Assembly (NCBI GenBank): GCA_030148335.1
Contig: JASBTQ010000032.1
Coordinates: 62,001-126,000 of the forward strand
DNA length: 64,000 bases
Reading direction: 5' to 3'
DNA from: Allomuricauda sp.
GTDB taxonomy: Bacteria; Bacteroidota; Bacteroidia; Flavobacteriales; Flavobacteriaceae
A program made the position numbers and the translations under genes. Of this stretch, positions 52,766 to 61,997 are shown in pieces. The notes beneath the pieces are model-generated. The model was not told where the DNA came from, ran no database searches, and saw only the letters and a list, made by a program, of their open reading frames with translations. Position 1 is the stretch's first letter. The number at the start of each line of letters is the position of its first letter.

Positions 52766-52855
52766 CAGCAACCATCGAACCAAAAATAGGTTTGACATGG
52801 CATGATGTTCGGTTTGTCCTTCAAATTCATCAATCCCATGACATTTGACTTGTTT

Positions 52856-53245
52856 TCATTGTGGTATGTTTTCTACCAGTATCTCATTTCCTTTTTTGTC
52901 ATAATAGGTACAGGTCATTTTTTCCATGGACAGAGTCCATTTCTCGATGCCCATTTCGGCACTCATACTTATAAAAGTGGGGTAATCCGTATTCCCTTTT
53001 TGATGTTCTTTCAATTCAATCATGAACTGTTCCCTGTTGCATTGATCTGCAATGGCAACAGCCCCATATTTGGCGGGTGCCGTTATGGTGTATCCATTTG
53101 CACCATAATAATCTACGTGTCCATCTGTTACATAGGCTTTGTAATGAGTGACTCCCATGGCTTTGATTTCCTGTATGTAAGCAGGAAAATCTGCTCCCGA
53201 CCTTACTTTGCCATGTGCGGCTTTGATTTGTTCTACTGTAAACAT
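52856..53245 (-). CDS. DUF1398 family protein
   Basis: 129 residues, no signal peptide. It matches the DUF1398 family (E. coli YbcV type): FTVEQIKAAHGKVRSGADFPAYI at the start and a middle segment GVTHYKAYVTDGHVDYYGANGY. The function of the family is unknown. The gene stands alone, 108 bp before the AgaI-like gene's end on the same strand. Confidence 0.8.
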   Translation of the reverse strand: MFTVEQIKAAHGKVRSGADFPAYIQEIKAMGVTHYKAYVTDGHVDYYGANGYTITAPAKYGAVAIADQCNREQFMIELKEHQKGNTDYPTFISMSAEMGIEKWTLSMEKMTCTYYDKKGNEILVENIPQ

Positions 53246-53353
53246 GGTCCTCTATTTTATGGTTTGCGTGGTTTCAGCAAATGTAGTGGAAAATCGATCG
53301 CAGAAAACATCAAAATGATAGTGACCTGAAGGACAAAACCAAAGAGACTTACC

Positions 53354-54061
53354 CTAATTATCTTTCACCCACAAACAATCCACATTGGAGTGGAGCCATA
53401 AAAAAGTTACGGGAAACCGGGGAGTGACTTTTTCTTTCAGGAGCATGGTAGTGGCCTCTTCCTTTCCGTTCCCACAAATCAATAGGATGATCCTTTTTGC
53501 GGACAGGATATTTTGTATTCCGAGGGTCATTCCATATTCCGGTCTTTCGGGCAGTTCACTTACCATGCCGTGCGCTTTGGATTCCTCCGACAGTTCGGCC
53601 ACATGGCAAAAGGGATGGAGTGCTTCGGCAGGTTCATTGAAACCAATATGCCCATTCTTTCCCAGGCCCAGAATGCATAAGTCTATGGTTTCTTTTTTTT
53701 CGATGAGTTGTTGAATCCGTGCACATTCGGCTTTAGGATCTTTGGGGTTGGGTAGAAAACCTGCATACCGATCGTTGCTTATTTTGAGGGGATTGAGCAG
53801 CTGTTCTTGCAAATAGCGTTCGCAGGAACTTGGATGATCTGCAGAAAGTCCTCCCCATTCATCCAATTTTAGGACATGCAGTCCCTCAAAAAGTTTAGGG
53901 TCGCCCAGAAAGGCATCTGCCAATAGCTGATAGGTTCCTGTGGGCGAATTGCCAGTTGCGGTACAGAGGGTAAGGTCTTTTTTCCGTTCCAATTCATCCA
54001 TGATGATCTTGGCGGCATGGGCGCTCATTTGCCCATAATGGTCAAAAGTGTGTATGTTCAT
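53354..54061 (-). CDS. AgaI-like galactosamine/glucosamine-6-phosphate deaminase/isomerase
   Basis: 235 residues from the ATG at 54061, whose A is the last base of the upstream TAA (TAATG), so translation is coupled. Family marks: LCTATGNSPTGTYQLL and LDEWGGLSADHPSSC near the start; LGLGKNGHIGFNEPAEAL in the middle. In NagB the catalytic loop reads GNDGH; here it is KNGH, with Asp changed to Asn, as in AgaI-type enzymes. It is cytoplasmic. Its place beside a Tat-type dehydrogenase subunit is odd. Confidence 0.82.
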   Translation of the reverse strand: MNIHTFDHYGQMSAHAAKIIMDELERKKDLTLCTATGNSPTGTYQLLADAFLGDPKLFEGLHVLKLDEWGGLSADHPSSCERYLQEQLLNPLKISNDRYAGFLPNPKDPKAECARIQQLIEKKETIDLCILGLGKNGHIGFNEPAEALHPFCHVAELSEESKAHGMVSELPERPEYGMTLGIQNILSAKRIILLICGNGKEEATTMLLKEKVTPRFPVTFLWLHSNVDCLWVKDN

Positions 54062-54612
54062 TAGGCCCAAGCATTTTCACCATTGTACGGGATGCAGCCT
54101 TCAAACCTGCCCGGTACAGGGTTGTATCGAAGGGCCTTCGTGGCCCCAGGTTCCGAAGAAAAATACCCCCACAAGGTGAGTTCTTTCAACATGGCAAAGA
54201 AATGTGGTTTACCAGATAGACGGAAATTTCTTGCCTCATTATCAAACTGGGTCAACAGCTCCAGTTTTTGTTCCTTGTTCAGGTCAAGAAACGCTTTTCC
54301 GTATGTTTCTTCAGATTTTTCGGCTATGGTTTCGAGTCCGTTGATGAAGATGGAAGTCTCATCAAGATCATAACAATCGTTCACCATGGCTTTTATGAAT
54401 GTCCCGACATGGGCCGCCTTGGCTCCAGGCGATTGGGCGGTATCCGGGAGAATGGTCTCACTGATTTCATCTAAAAATGGCACATCGGTATCCGTGATCA
54501 GTTGCGCCCTTTTTTTGGGAGGAGCGGAACAGCCCGACAAAAATAGTTCGGCTCCGATGATACTGCTGCCCAGCGCAATGGTCGTGAGTTTTAAGGCTTC
54601 TCTTCTTTCCAT
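54061..54612 (-). CDS. Gluconate 2-dehydrogenase subunit 3-like protein, Tat/lipoprotein
   Basis: 183 residues from the ATG at 54612 (MERREALKLTTIALGSSIIG); a longer frame opens at 54720 but would precede this signal. RREALKL resembles a Tat motif and LSGCSAP a lipobox. The rest is the small gamma-subunit fold of membrane sugar dehydrogenases (FLDEISETILPDTAQSPGAKAA). In such complexes it partners a GMC-type flavoprotein, which lies two genes upstream. The gene between them is a Gfo/Idh/MocA oxidoreductase. Confidence 0.82.
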   Translation of the reverse strand: MERREALKLTTIALGSSIIGAELFLSGCSAPPKKRAQLITDTDVPFLDEISETILPDTAQSPGAKAAHVGTFIKAMVNDCYDLDETSIFINGLETIAEKSEETYGKAFLDLNKEQKLELLTQFDNEARNFRLSGKPHFFAMLKELTLWGYFSSEPGATKALRYNPVPGRFEGCIPYNGENAWA

Positions 54613-54628
54613 GGTTTGTTCTTTATTG

Positions 54629-55708
54629 CTACTTCTTCCATAATTTATAGGGCTTGTCCGCTTCGGTCTTAAAGGGCAGTTCCACTTTTTTTCCAGAACC
54701 TGCCGATTCGTAAGCCGCAAAAATGACCTCTAGAACGGCCCTACCGTCCTCCCCGGTCACCAAAGGTTGTTTGTCGTTTTTGACACAATCCACAAAGTGT
54801 TCAAACTCTTGGGGAAAGCCGTAGTTCCAACTTTCCTCATACATGGTGTAGCTCCATCCGATGGTGTTTCCTGCTTTTTCCACTGCGTAGCCGACCCCTT
54901 TGTTACTATAGGTTTGAATGGAACTGCCTTGGAGCAGGTCGGCATAGGCGACACCTTCCGAGCCATGTATTTCTGCCTTGTCGTCCATGCCGCCTAGTTT
55001 GGTCCAACTTTCCTCCATCATGGCCACAATACCATCTTCAAATTCCAAAATGATGATGGCATTGTCCTCACCCTTGGTCTTGTCCGTGTGGACACTGGTC
55101 ATCATTTGCGCATATACCGATTTGATGGCCTTTTTGGGGTGCAACCAGCGAAAAAACTGGATGGCATGGCAGCCCATATCCATAGTGACCCCACCGCCGG
55201 AACGCTCCACGTCCCAGAAATGGTCGGCATGTGGCCCATCATGCTTTTCGGATTGTTTGAAGAGGACAGGTTTTCCTAGGGCTCCTTCATCCAAAAGTGC
55301 CTTCATGCGGACGTATTTTGGGGCAAAGCACAGTTCCTCTGCATACATGAGCTTCACATTGGCCTGTTTGCAGGCATCGATCATGAGGTCGGCTTCCTTC
55401 AAGTTCATGCAAAGGGGCTTTTCGACCACAACATGCTTGCCCGCTTTTGCAATTTTCAATGTGATTTCGCAATGAAGGTAATTGGGCGCCCCGATGACCA
55501 CCATGTCAATTTCAGGCATGGCCAGCATCTGGTCCAGATCGGTAAAGTGGTTGGGGATGTTGAATTTTTCCGCAAAGTTCTTGGCATTCCCTTCGGTGGG
55601 GGACATGACCGCCAAGATTTCCGCATCGGCCACCCTGCCCAATGCCTCTGCGTGTATAGTCGATATAAATTGTGAACCTACGAGTCCGATCCCTACTTTC
55701 TTGTCCAT
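54629..55708 (-). CDS. Gfo/Idh/MocA family oxidoreductase
   Basis: 359 residues, no export signal. The N-terminal Rossmann domain (VGIGLVGSQFISTIHAEALG) binds NAD(P); EKPLCMNLKEADLMI carries the conserved EKP Lys. The C-terminal substrate domain has GGGVTMDMGCHAIQFFRWL with the family's conserved His. In gene sets with GMC oxidoreductases, such proteins often act on sugar or inositol derivatives. It is 15 bp after the GMC gene. Confidence 0.9.
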   Translation of the reverse strand: MDKKVGIGLVGSQFISTIHAEALGRVADAEILAVMSPTEGNAKNFAEKFNIPNHFTDLDQMLAMPEIDMVVIGAPNYLHCEITLKIAKAGKHVVVEKPLCMNLKEADLMIDACKQANVKLMYAEELCFAPKYVRMKALLDEGALGKPVLFKQSEKHDGPHADHFWDVERSGGGVTMDMGCHAIQFFRWLHPKKAIKSVYAQMMTSVHTDKTKGEDNAIIILEFEDGIVAMMEESWTKLGGMDDKAEIHGSEGVAYADLLQGSSIQTYSNKGVGYAVEKAGNTIGWSYTMYEESWNYGFPQEFEHFVDCVKNDKQPLVTGEDGRAVLEVIFAAYESAGSGKKVELPFKTEADKPYKLWKK

Positions 55709-55723
55709 TTTTGCATTTTTATA

Positions 55724-57415
55724 TTATAAGATACCGCTTTTGAATTGTGCCACGGCATACGTGGCCGCTCTGGCTGTAAGTGCCATGTACAGGATGGAGG
55801 GGCTTTGGTTCCCTGTACTGGTCATGCAGGCACCGTCCGTGACAAAGACATTCTTGCAGGCATGCAATTGGTTGTGCTCGTTCAGCATTGAGGTTTGTGG
55901 GTCTTTGCCCATCCGTGTACCGCCCATTTCATGGATGTCAAGGCCCGGGGCCTGCTTGTTGTCCAAGGTTTCGATGTCCGTACAACCCATTTCTTCCAAC
56001 ATTCTTTGGCTTTCGATCAAAAAATCATTGACCATTTTGTCATCGTTTTCGTCATAGCCCACATCGGTCACCAAAAGGGGAATGCCCCAATCATCCGTCT
56101 TGTCAGGGCTAAGATATACCCTGTTGGAAGCCTTGGGAATGGTCTCGCCCTGCATGTACATATAGATGCGCCAATCGCCAGGCTTGCTGATCCGGTGCTT
56201 AAAGTCGGCCCCAAGCTGGGGGACATTTTCAGGCACTTCTTCGGTCCTGTTCCGATAACCCCCGGTAAAAATGGTATAACCGCCCACAAAGTCGGTATCC
56301 TGTTCCTTGAGGTTGCGGTAATTGGCGATGATGCATTCCGAAGGTCTTGATCCATAGTAGTATTTATCCTCAAAGCCACTGATTTTTCCGCCTGCACTGG
56401 CCCTATAATTATGGAAACCGACATACCTTCCCAAAAGGTCATGGTCATTGCCCAAGCCGTTCGGAAAGCGTTCCGATCTTGAATTGAGCAAGATCAGGTT
56501 GGAATTGAGCGCCGATGCGTTGACAAATATGATACGTGCATTATAGATGATTTCTTCTTTGGTGTTCGTGTCGATGACCTTGACCCCTGAAGCTTTTCCG
56601 GAAGCATCATCATAGATGATGGAGTGCACTACGGAAAAGGGACGTATGGTCAGGTTCCCGGTTTTTTCCGCCCAGGGCAAAGTGGATGCGTTGGAACTGA
56701 AATATCCTCCAAAAGGGCAGCCCCGCATACACTTGTTGCGGCACTGGCATTTGCTCCGACCTTGGTCCAAATGTATCTGCTCCGGTTCGCTCACGTGGGC
56801 CCATCGGCCTTGTGCCAAATACCTTCCGGGAAACTGTTTTTCAAGAACATCCTTCATGTGCTCTTCCACGCAATTCAGCTCGAAAGGAGGAAGAAATTCG
56901 CCATCGGGCATGGCTTCGATGCCGTCCTTGTTGCCACAGACCCCTATGAATTTTTCCACATGGGAATACCAAGGGGCAATGTCATCATAACCAATGGGCC
57001 ACGCTATCCCGTAGCCATATTTTTGGGGCGCCTTGAACTCGTATTCGCTCCAACGCTGGCAGGCGCGACCCCAGATGAGTGACTTTCCGCCCACTTGATA
57101 GCCCCTGATCCAATCGAACGGTTTTTCTTGGATGTAGGGATGGTCGGCATCCTTGATGAAAAAATGTGCGGTGTCCTCGCCAAATCCAGAAGCCTTGGTG
57201 ATCAGGGGATTTTCTTGGTAGAATTCCTTGGTCATCCTGCCGCCATGGGCAAAATCCCAAGGGTCCATGGTCATGGTCGGATAGTCCTTGATGTGCCTTA
57301 CGTCCCGTCCCCGTTCCAATACCAGGGTTTTCAGTCCTTGCTCACAGAGTTCTTTGGCCGCCCAGCCCCCGGATATGCCCGATCCGATCACGATGGCATC
57401 AAACTGGTTTTCCAT
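55724..57415 (-). CDS. GMC family oxidoreductase with possible Fe-S cysteine motif, putative sugar dehydrogenase
   Basis: 563 residues from the ATG at 57415 (MENQFDAIVIGSGISGGWAA), which directly begins the FAD-binding fold. The C-terminal active-site His lies in DIHEMGGTRMG and the following Asn in STGNQSPS. SKCQCRNKCMRGCPFGG carries Cys223, Cys229 and Cys233 in C-x5-C-x3-C spacing, like the 3Fe-4S motif of FAD-dependent glucose dehydrogenase. With the subunit-3-like gene two genes away, it is probably the catalytic subunit of a sugar dehydrogenase. It lacks its own signal, so it may ride out with the Tat subunit. Confidence 0.85.
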   Translation of the reverse strand: MENQFDAIVIGSGISGGWAAKELCEQGLKTLVLERGRDVRHIKDYPTMTMDPWDFAHGGRMTKEFYQENPLITKASGFGEDTAHFFIKDADHPYIQEKPFDWIRGYQVGGKSLIWGRACQRWSEYEFKAPQKYGYGIAWPIGYDDIAPWYSHVEKFIGVCGNKDGIEAMPDGEFLPPFELNCVEEHMKDVLEKQFPGRYLAQGRWAHVSEPEQIHLDQGRSKCQCRNKCMRGCPFGGYFSSNASTLPWAEKTGNLTIRPFSVVHSIIYDDASGKASGVKVIDTNTKEEIIYNARIIFVNASALNSNLILLNSRSERFPNGLGNDHDLLGRYVGFHNYRASAGGKISGFEDKYYYGSRPSECIIANYRNLKEQDTDFVGGYTIFTGGYRNRTEEVPENVPQLGADFKHRISKPGDWRIYMYMQGETIPKASNRVYLSPDKTDDWGIPLLVTDVGYDENDDKMVNDFLIESQRMLEEMGCTDIETLDNKQAPGLDIHEMGGTRMGKDPQTSMLNEHNQLHACKNVFVTDGACMTSTGNQSPSILYMALTARAATYAVAQFKSGIL

Positions 57416-57608
57416 TGGAGATATGTTTGTGGTTGTTTTAAAGTTATAAAACCTTTTGTTCAATTTCAGGTTTTTCCTATCCCATACAAGTCTATTTATG
57501 AGGGATTTCTTGTTCGGAGGTTTATGGCCAGATTTCCAAAGATGGTTGTTTCATCCGATACTCTTTTTGTAAATTACTCCATATTTTTTGTAAAATCGTG
57601 ATGGGACA

Positions 57609-58424
57609 ATGATCAAAGAGGCAGATTTAAAGCGCTTTTACTTTGAACTGGATGAGGAGACACCTGTGCAGGTGCTTCTGAACAGGCATGAAGATGTTGG
57701 TGAAGGCTGGTTCGATATGCATTATGAACTGGAACTGGGGGTGGTGGTCCAGGGAAGGATGGTCAGGGAATACTTTGGTCACAAGATGGAAATTGGGCCC
57801 GGGGACATCTGGCTTTGCAATATGTGGGAGCCACATGGTTTTGAGATAGTGGAGGCTCCCTGTGAAGTGGTCGTTTTTGTAGTGGACCCAAAATATGGTG
57901 CCACATCCCATTTTCTGAACAAGGATATTTCCAGGGCATTCATGGCACCACCCGCCGAAAGACCCAAAACATTACCCGATTCAAGGAAAAAAATGAAAGG
58001 TTTGGCCAAAAAGGTCCAGCTACAGTTCTCCGAAGATGATGATTCTGATTGGGCCAAGCTTTATTTCTTCCAGGCCATGCTTTCATTGATTGAAAAATGG
58101 GAGCCGCAGAGCCCAATGACCAGTTATGGCTCCCGAACATCCATTCAAGGAGCCCTTCGTTTGATTTTCAGGGAAAGAAGATTGATCACCACCAAAGAGG
58201 CCGCATCGGTCTGTAATATGTCGGTCACCAAGTTCACGGCACTGTTCAAGGACCTAATGGGGTCGACCTTTTCTGATTTCGCCCTCCAATATAGGATAAA
58301 GGGTGCCGCTTCCGAATTGAAGAACTCCGACCTCACTCAAGAGGCTGTCGCTCTGAATTGGGGATTTACCGATGCAAGCCATTTGCATAAACACCTTTAT
58401 CATGTGGTGGACAAAAAGTTTTGA
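57609..58424 (+). CDS. AraC family transcriptional regulator
   Basis: 271 residues. A cupin-like N-terminus (HYELELGVVVQGRMVREYFG, GPGDIWLCNMWEPHGFEIV) and a C-terminal AraC helix-turn-helix pair (TTKEAASVCNMSVTKFTALF, LTQEAVALNWGFTDASHLHKH). It is divergent from the GMC-Gfo-subunit-3-AgaI gene set across 193 bp, so it is the likely regulator of that set. No palindrome or phased repeat was clear in the gap. Confidence 0.85.
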   Translation: MIKEADLKRFYFELDEETPVQVLLNRHEDVGEGWFDMHYELELGVVVQGRMVREYFGHKMEIGPGDIWLCNMWEPHGFEIVEAPCEVVVFVVDPKYGATSHFLNKDISRAFMAPPAERPKTLPDSRKKMKGLAKKVQLQFSEDDDSDWAKLYFFQAMLSLIEKWEPQSPMTSYGSRTSIQGALRLIFRERRLITTKEAASVCNMSVTKFTALFKDLMGSTFSDFALQYRIKGAASELKNSDLTQEAVALNWGFTDASHLHKHLYHVVDKKF

Positions 58425-58445
58425 ACCATCTGTCTGGCACTATTT

Positions 58446-60098
58446 TTACTCAAAAATCTCACCAATGGGCCTTCTGTCCGAAGCATCGGGCAGGGGAATA
58501 TCCAAAAACATCGACAAAGTGGGTGCTATTTGTGTAATGGTGTGCGGGGCAACGCTCCATCCTTGCTTCACACCCCATCCATACCAGAGCATGGGCACGT
58601 GCGTGTCCGTGGTGTAGGCCGTTCCGTGGGTGGTCCCGTAATCCCGTTGGTCCATCCAGCCAGGAAAGGAGTGGAGGAGAATGTCCCCCGAATTTTTGGA
58701 ATTGTAGGCATTGCGCACAAACTCACCTATGGTGCTGTTCATCAAACTCCATTCGTGAAGGGCAGGAACAAAAACCTCTTTTACGCTGTCCAAGTTTTGC
58801 AGGTATAGGGCCACTTTTTTAAGAAGTTCCGTATTCGCCCTGATTTCTGGAGCCAAATAGACTTGGGTGTTATCGATAAACAAGACACCGTTTTCAATTC
58901 CGGATTCCTTGGAAAGATATTCATTCAGTTTTTGGCCTATCAGCTTGGGGTCATAACTGCTTCCGGGAAGTCCTTTTTGCTCCAAGAACCCAGGATGGTT
59001 ACTGGCAGCATGGTCAGCGGTAAGGAACACCAAATAGTTGCCTTTCCCCACAGTTTTGTCCAAATGGGCCAATAGCCGGGCAAGTTCCCTGTCCAACCGC
59101 ACATAAATGTCTTCCAGTTCTTTGGAGCGAATCCCAAAATAATGTCCCACATAATCGGTGCTGGAGTAACTCAAAGCTAGAAAATCCATGTCCTTGCCTT
59201 TTCCCAGTCCTTCTCCATCTATCGTAGCCATGGCCATTTCCGTTACTATGGTATTTCCGAAGGGCACCTCGGTGAGCATGGCCAAATCACCATTTTGTTT
59301 TCTCAGTTTTTTCAGGTTATAGGGAAAGGTACTTTTGGTATTGCCTTTGTAGATTTTTTCAAAAGGGGAATCGTCAGGATTGCTGTTCTGGTAGCGTTCC
59401 ATGGGCAAAAAGGGAGCCCAGGTCAGGTTCATCAGGGAATCGGACAATTGTTTTTTGTTGAAATCGATGAGCCAATCCGGCAATTGCTCCCCATAATACG
59501 AACTGCTGATAAAATTGCCATTTCCCGAATGGTACCAATAGGCATGATCGGCCATATGGCCGGAAGGGAAGATGGCGGAACGGTCCTTTAGGGAAACCCC
59601 GACCACCTTGGACCGCCCATTCGTGCTTAGCTTCAGCTCATCCGTAATGGTATTGGCCATTAGGTTCTTGGGAGATCGGGAGTAGTTTTCCTTTTTGTTG
59701 GGATCCATCGAAGCTGGGTCGTCCACAAGCGAAACCTCCATATCCTCCGCGCAATAAACGGTCCTGCTTTCCGCACGGCTATACCAATTGTTGTTGACGA
59801 TTCCATGATGTGCGGGCGTTGTCCCGGTATAAATGGAAGAATGCCCTGCCCCGGTGGTGGTGGGGACATAATTGTAGTGCATGTTCTTTACATTGAAACC
59901 GTCGCCCATCAAGCGTTTAAATCCTTCCTCCGTATAATTGTCCTGAAAGCGGTAGAGGTATTCGGCCCGCATTTGGTCCACTACGATGCCGACCACCAGC
60001 TTTGGCTTGGCTTTTTGTTGGGCGGACACCATATTCAGGAAACATATGGACACCATAAGGATTTTGGGCAAAAGGCCCATGTTGAAAAAAGATTTCAT
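58446..60098 (-). CDS. Alkaline phosphatase family protein (PafA-like), secreted
   Basis: 550 residues with a signal peptide (cut near MVSAQQ). PafA-type alkaline phosphatase: the metal-binding Asp41 in GIVVDQMRAEYLYR, a Thr nucleophile candidate in PTTTGAGHSSIYTG, and later LTADHAASNHPG and HGTAYTTDTHVPM metal ligands. PafA is calcium-stimulated and works on many phosphomonoesters in Bacteroidota. It is divergent from the DeoR regulator across 302 bp. Confidence 0.88.
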   Translation of the reverse strand: MKSFFNMGLLPKILMVSICFLNMVSAQQKAKPKLVVGIVVDQMRAEYLYRFQDNYTEEGFKRLMGDGFNVKNMHYNYVPTTTGAGHSSIYTGTTPAHHGIVNNNWYSRAESRTVYCAEDMEVSLVDDPASMDPNKKENYSRSPKNLMANTITDELKLSTNGRSKVVGVSLKDRSAIFPSGHMADHAYWYHSGNGNFISSSYYGEQLPDWLIDFNKKQLSDSLMNLTWAPFLPMERYQNSNPDDSPFEKIYKGNTKSTFPYNLKKLRKQNGDLAMLTEVPFGNTIVTEMAMATIDGEGLGKGKDMDFLALSYSSTDYVGHYFGIRSKELEDIYVRLDRELARLLAHLDKTVGKGNYLVFLTADHAASNHPGFLEQKGLPGSSYDPKLIGQKLNEYLSKESGIENGVLFIDNTQVYLAPEIRANTELLKKVALYLQNLDSVKEVFVPALHEWSLMNSTIGEFVRNAYNSKNSGDILLHSFPGWMDQRDYGTTHGTAYTTDTHVPMLWYGWGVKQGWSVAPHTITQIAPTLSMFLDIPLPDASDRRPIGEIFE

Positions 60099-60400
60099 GT
60101 GCTTGGATTTATTGATGAAAAATGGATTGTATGGATAGGGGATTTCAAGTATATTACATACGCTAATATACGGCCCTAAATACTTTCATACAATATCTTT
60201 TTATTCCATTTGATTATTTTTATCGATAATTTACATGATTATGGAAACTAAACGTTATTTCTAAAATAGATGTTGACAAAACTCTGGTTTGTTAAAAAAT
60301 GGTCGTGGGATGAGACTGGAAGATGTTAGCAATTGTTCCAGAATTAATACCTTTAAGCGATTCAGTTATCATATAGGGCACACTAACTAACCATTATAAG
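60099..60400. promoter_or_regulatory. Divergent region between the phosphatase and DeoR genes
   Basis: 302 AT-rich bases with no gene. It holds an inverted repeat at 60273-60295 and a -7-like TACCTTTA at 60348-60355, 46 bp before the DeoR-type start, with no good -33 partner. Nothing else stands out. Confidence 0.4.
60273..60295. repeat. Inverted repeat, possible operator
   Basis: TTGACAAA and TTTGTTAA (7 of 8 complementary) with a 7-bp centre, in the gap between the phosphatase and the DeoR gene. Possible DeoR-type operator by position only. Confidence 0.35.
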
Positions 60401-61162
60401 ATGAATACGGTAGAACGGCACAAGCATATTCTCGAGAAAATACAGCAAGAAGGGCAGATCAAGGTTCAATATATCTGCGAGACCATGGACATATCGCCGG
60501 TCACGGCCAGAAAGGACCTCAAGTTTTTGGAAGAAAAGGGGCTGGTTTACCGGGTGCACGGTGGGGCAACATTAATCAATCCCTACACCATCGACAAGCA
60601 CGTAAATGAGAAAGAGAAGATCCACTACGATGAAAAATCCAAGATTGGTGCGGCTGCCGCAAAACTGATCACCCCAAACGATTCCATCCTGATTGCATCG
60701 GGCACCACCGTACTGGCCCTAGCCAAGAACATTGTACCCCAGGAAAACCTTACCGTCATCACATCTGCCTTGAACGTTGCCCTGGAACTGAACAAACATT
60801 TGGAGATCGAAGTGATACAGTTGGGAGGGGCACTCCGGAAGAGATCATCCTCTGTAACAGGGTTATATGCGGAATCTATTTTGCCTGATTTTTCATGCAG
60901 TAAGTTATATCTGGGAGTCGATGGGATTGATCTTGATTTTGGGTTGACCACCGCTAATGTGATGGAGGCCCACCTGAACAGGGAAATGATCAAGGTTTCA
61001 CAGAAGACCATTGTTCTGGCCGATTCCACCAAGTTCAGCAAACGAGGTTTTGGTCGTATCTGCGGCTTTGAACACATTGATGAGATCATCACCGATCAAG
61101 GGATTTCCAAGTTTACCCAAAATGCCTTGGAAGAGTATGGAATCAAAGTGACCATCGTCTAG
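60401..61162 (+). CDS. DeoR family transcriptional regulator
   Basis: 253 residues. The N-terminal winged helix (RHKHILEKIQQEGQIKVQYI, SPVTARKDLKFLEEKGLVYRVHGGA) is the DeoR signature. The C-terminal DeoRC sensor (~75-253) includes LIASGTTVLALAKNI and KLYLGVDGID, which usually bind a sugar phosphate. It is divergent from the alkaline phosphatase and 111 bp upstream of the SGNH hydrolase. Which sugar phosphate it reads is unknown. Confidence 0.9.
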   Translation: MNTVERHKHILEKIQQEGQIKVQYICETMDISPVTARKDLKFLEEKGLVYRVHGGATLINPYTIDKHVNEKEKIHYDEKSKIGAAAAKLITPNDSILIASGTTVLALAKNIVPQENLTVITSALNVALELNKHLEIEVIQLGGALRKRSSSVTGLYAESILPDFSCSKLYLGVDGIDLDFGLTTANVMEAHLNREMIKVSQKTIVLADSTKFSKRGFGRICGFEHIDEIITDQGISKFTQNALEEYGIKVTIV

Positions 61163-61273
61163 ATTTTCAAATTTTAAGAGTGGTAGTGGGGTTTCGAAAT
61201 TCATGAAAATTCTTTCAGGAGGGTTCCGATAAATTTCCTTATATTTCGATTACTTTCTAAAATTTGATTTAAA

Positions 61274-61954
61274 ATGAAATTTCCAGTTACCCGAGTGATT
61301 CTATATACTGCCCTATTGGGAACCATGAGTGTTGTGGCCCAAACTGAAGAAATCAACAGAGATTATCGTCCCCGAACCTATGATGTCCAGGTACGTCAGT
61401 TCAAAATCTATCCCGATGCCACGGAAGATATCATATTCCTGGGCAACAGCATCACGGCCCGCGCTCAGTGGAACGAACTTTTGCAACTTCCCCAGGCCAA
61501 AAACCGCGGAATTTCAGGGGATACTACTTTTGGCATCTTGGAACGTTTGGATGAAGTGACCGAAGGACAACCCGCTCAAATTTTCCTGTTGATCGGAATC
61601 AACGATATTTCACGGAATTTCCCTGATCAAGAGATTATCCAGAATTATGAAACTATCATCACAAGAATAAAAAAGGAGTCACCCAACACCCGATTGGTGG
61701 TACAGACCATCCTGCCCGTCAATAGCAGTTTTGGGGAATATGAAAGGCATTACAATAAGGATGGACATATTGCCAAAGTGAATGCGGGCATCAAGCAATT
61801 GGCCAAGAAGTATGGATTGACATTGATTGACCTACATCCTTTGTTTTTGGACGATTCGGGCAGTTTGAAAGCTGAATATACGGATGAAGGCCTACACCTG
61901 AACGAAAAGGGATATTTGCATTGGGCAGAAATCCTACGTCCTTATTTTGAATAA
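61274..61954 (+). CDS. SGNH/GDSL family hydrolase, secreted
   Basis: 226 residues with a signal peptide (cut near VVAQ). The catalytic blocks are present: Ser in FLGNSIT (block I), NRGISGDTT (block II Gly), LIGINDISR (block III Asn) and DEGLHLNEKGY (block V Asp/His). It is likely an esterase, such as a carbohydrate acetyl esterase. It follows the DeoR gene and is convergent with the glycerophosphodiester phosphodiesterase. Confidence 0.88.
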   Translation: MKFPVTRVILYTALLGTMSVVAQTEEINRDYRPRTYDVQVRQFKIYPDATEDIIFLGNSITARAQWNELLQLPQAKNRGISGDTTFGILERLDEVTEGQPAQIFLLIGINDISRNFPDQEIIQNYETIITRIKKESPNTRLVVQTILPVNSSFGEYERHYNKDGHIAKVNAGIKQLAKKYGLTLIDLHPLFLDDSGSLKAEYTDEGLHLNEKGYLHWAEILRPYFE

Positions 61955-61997
61955 GAAAATCGGAATCCTGCCCAGAATCAAAAATCAGAATTGCTAA

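Noticed and set aside
53354-54061. Calling the AgaI-like gene 6-phosphogluconolactonase
   Set aside because: The GHIGFNEP loop belongs to amino-sugar-phosphate deaminases; lactonases have a GPDGHTASL-like loop.
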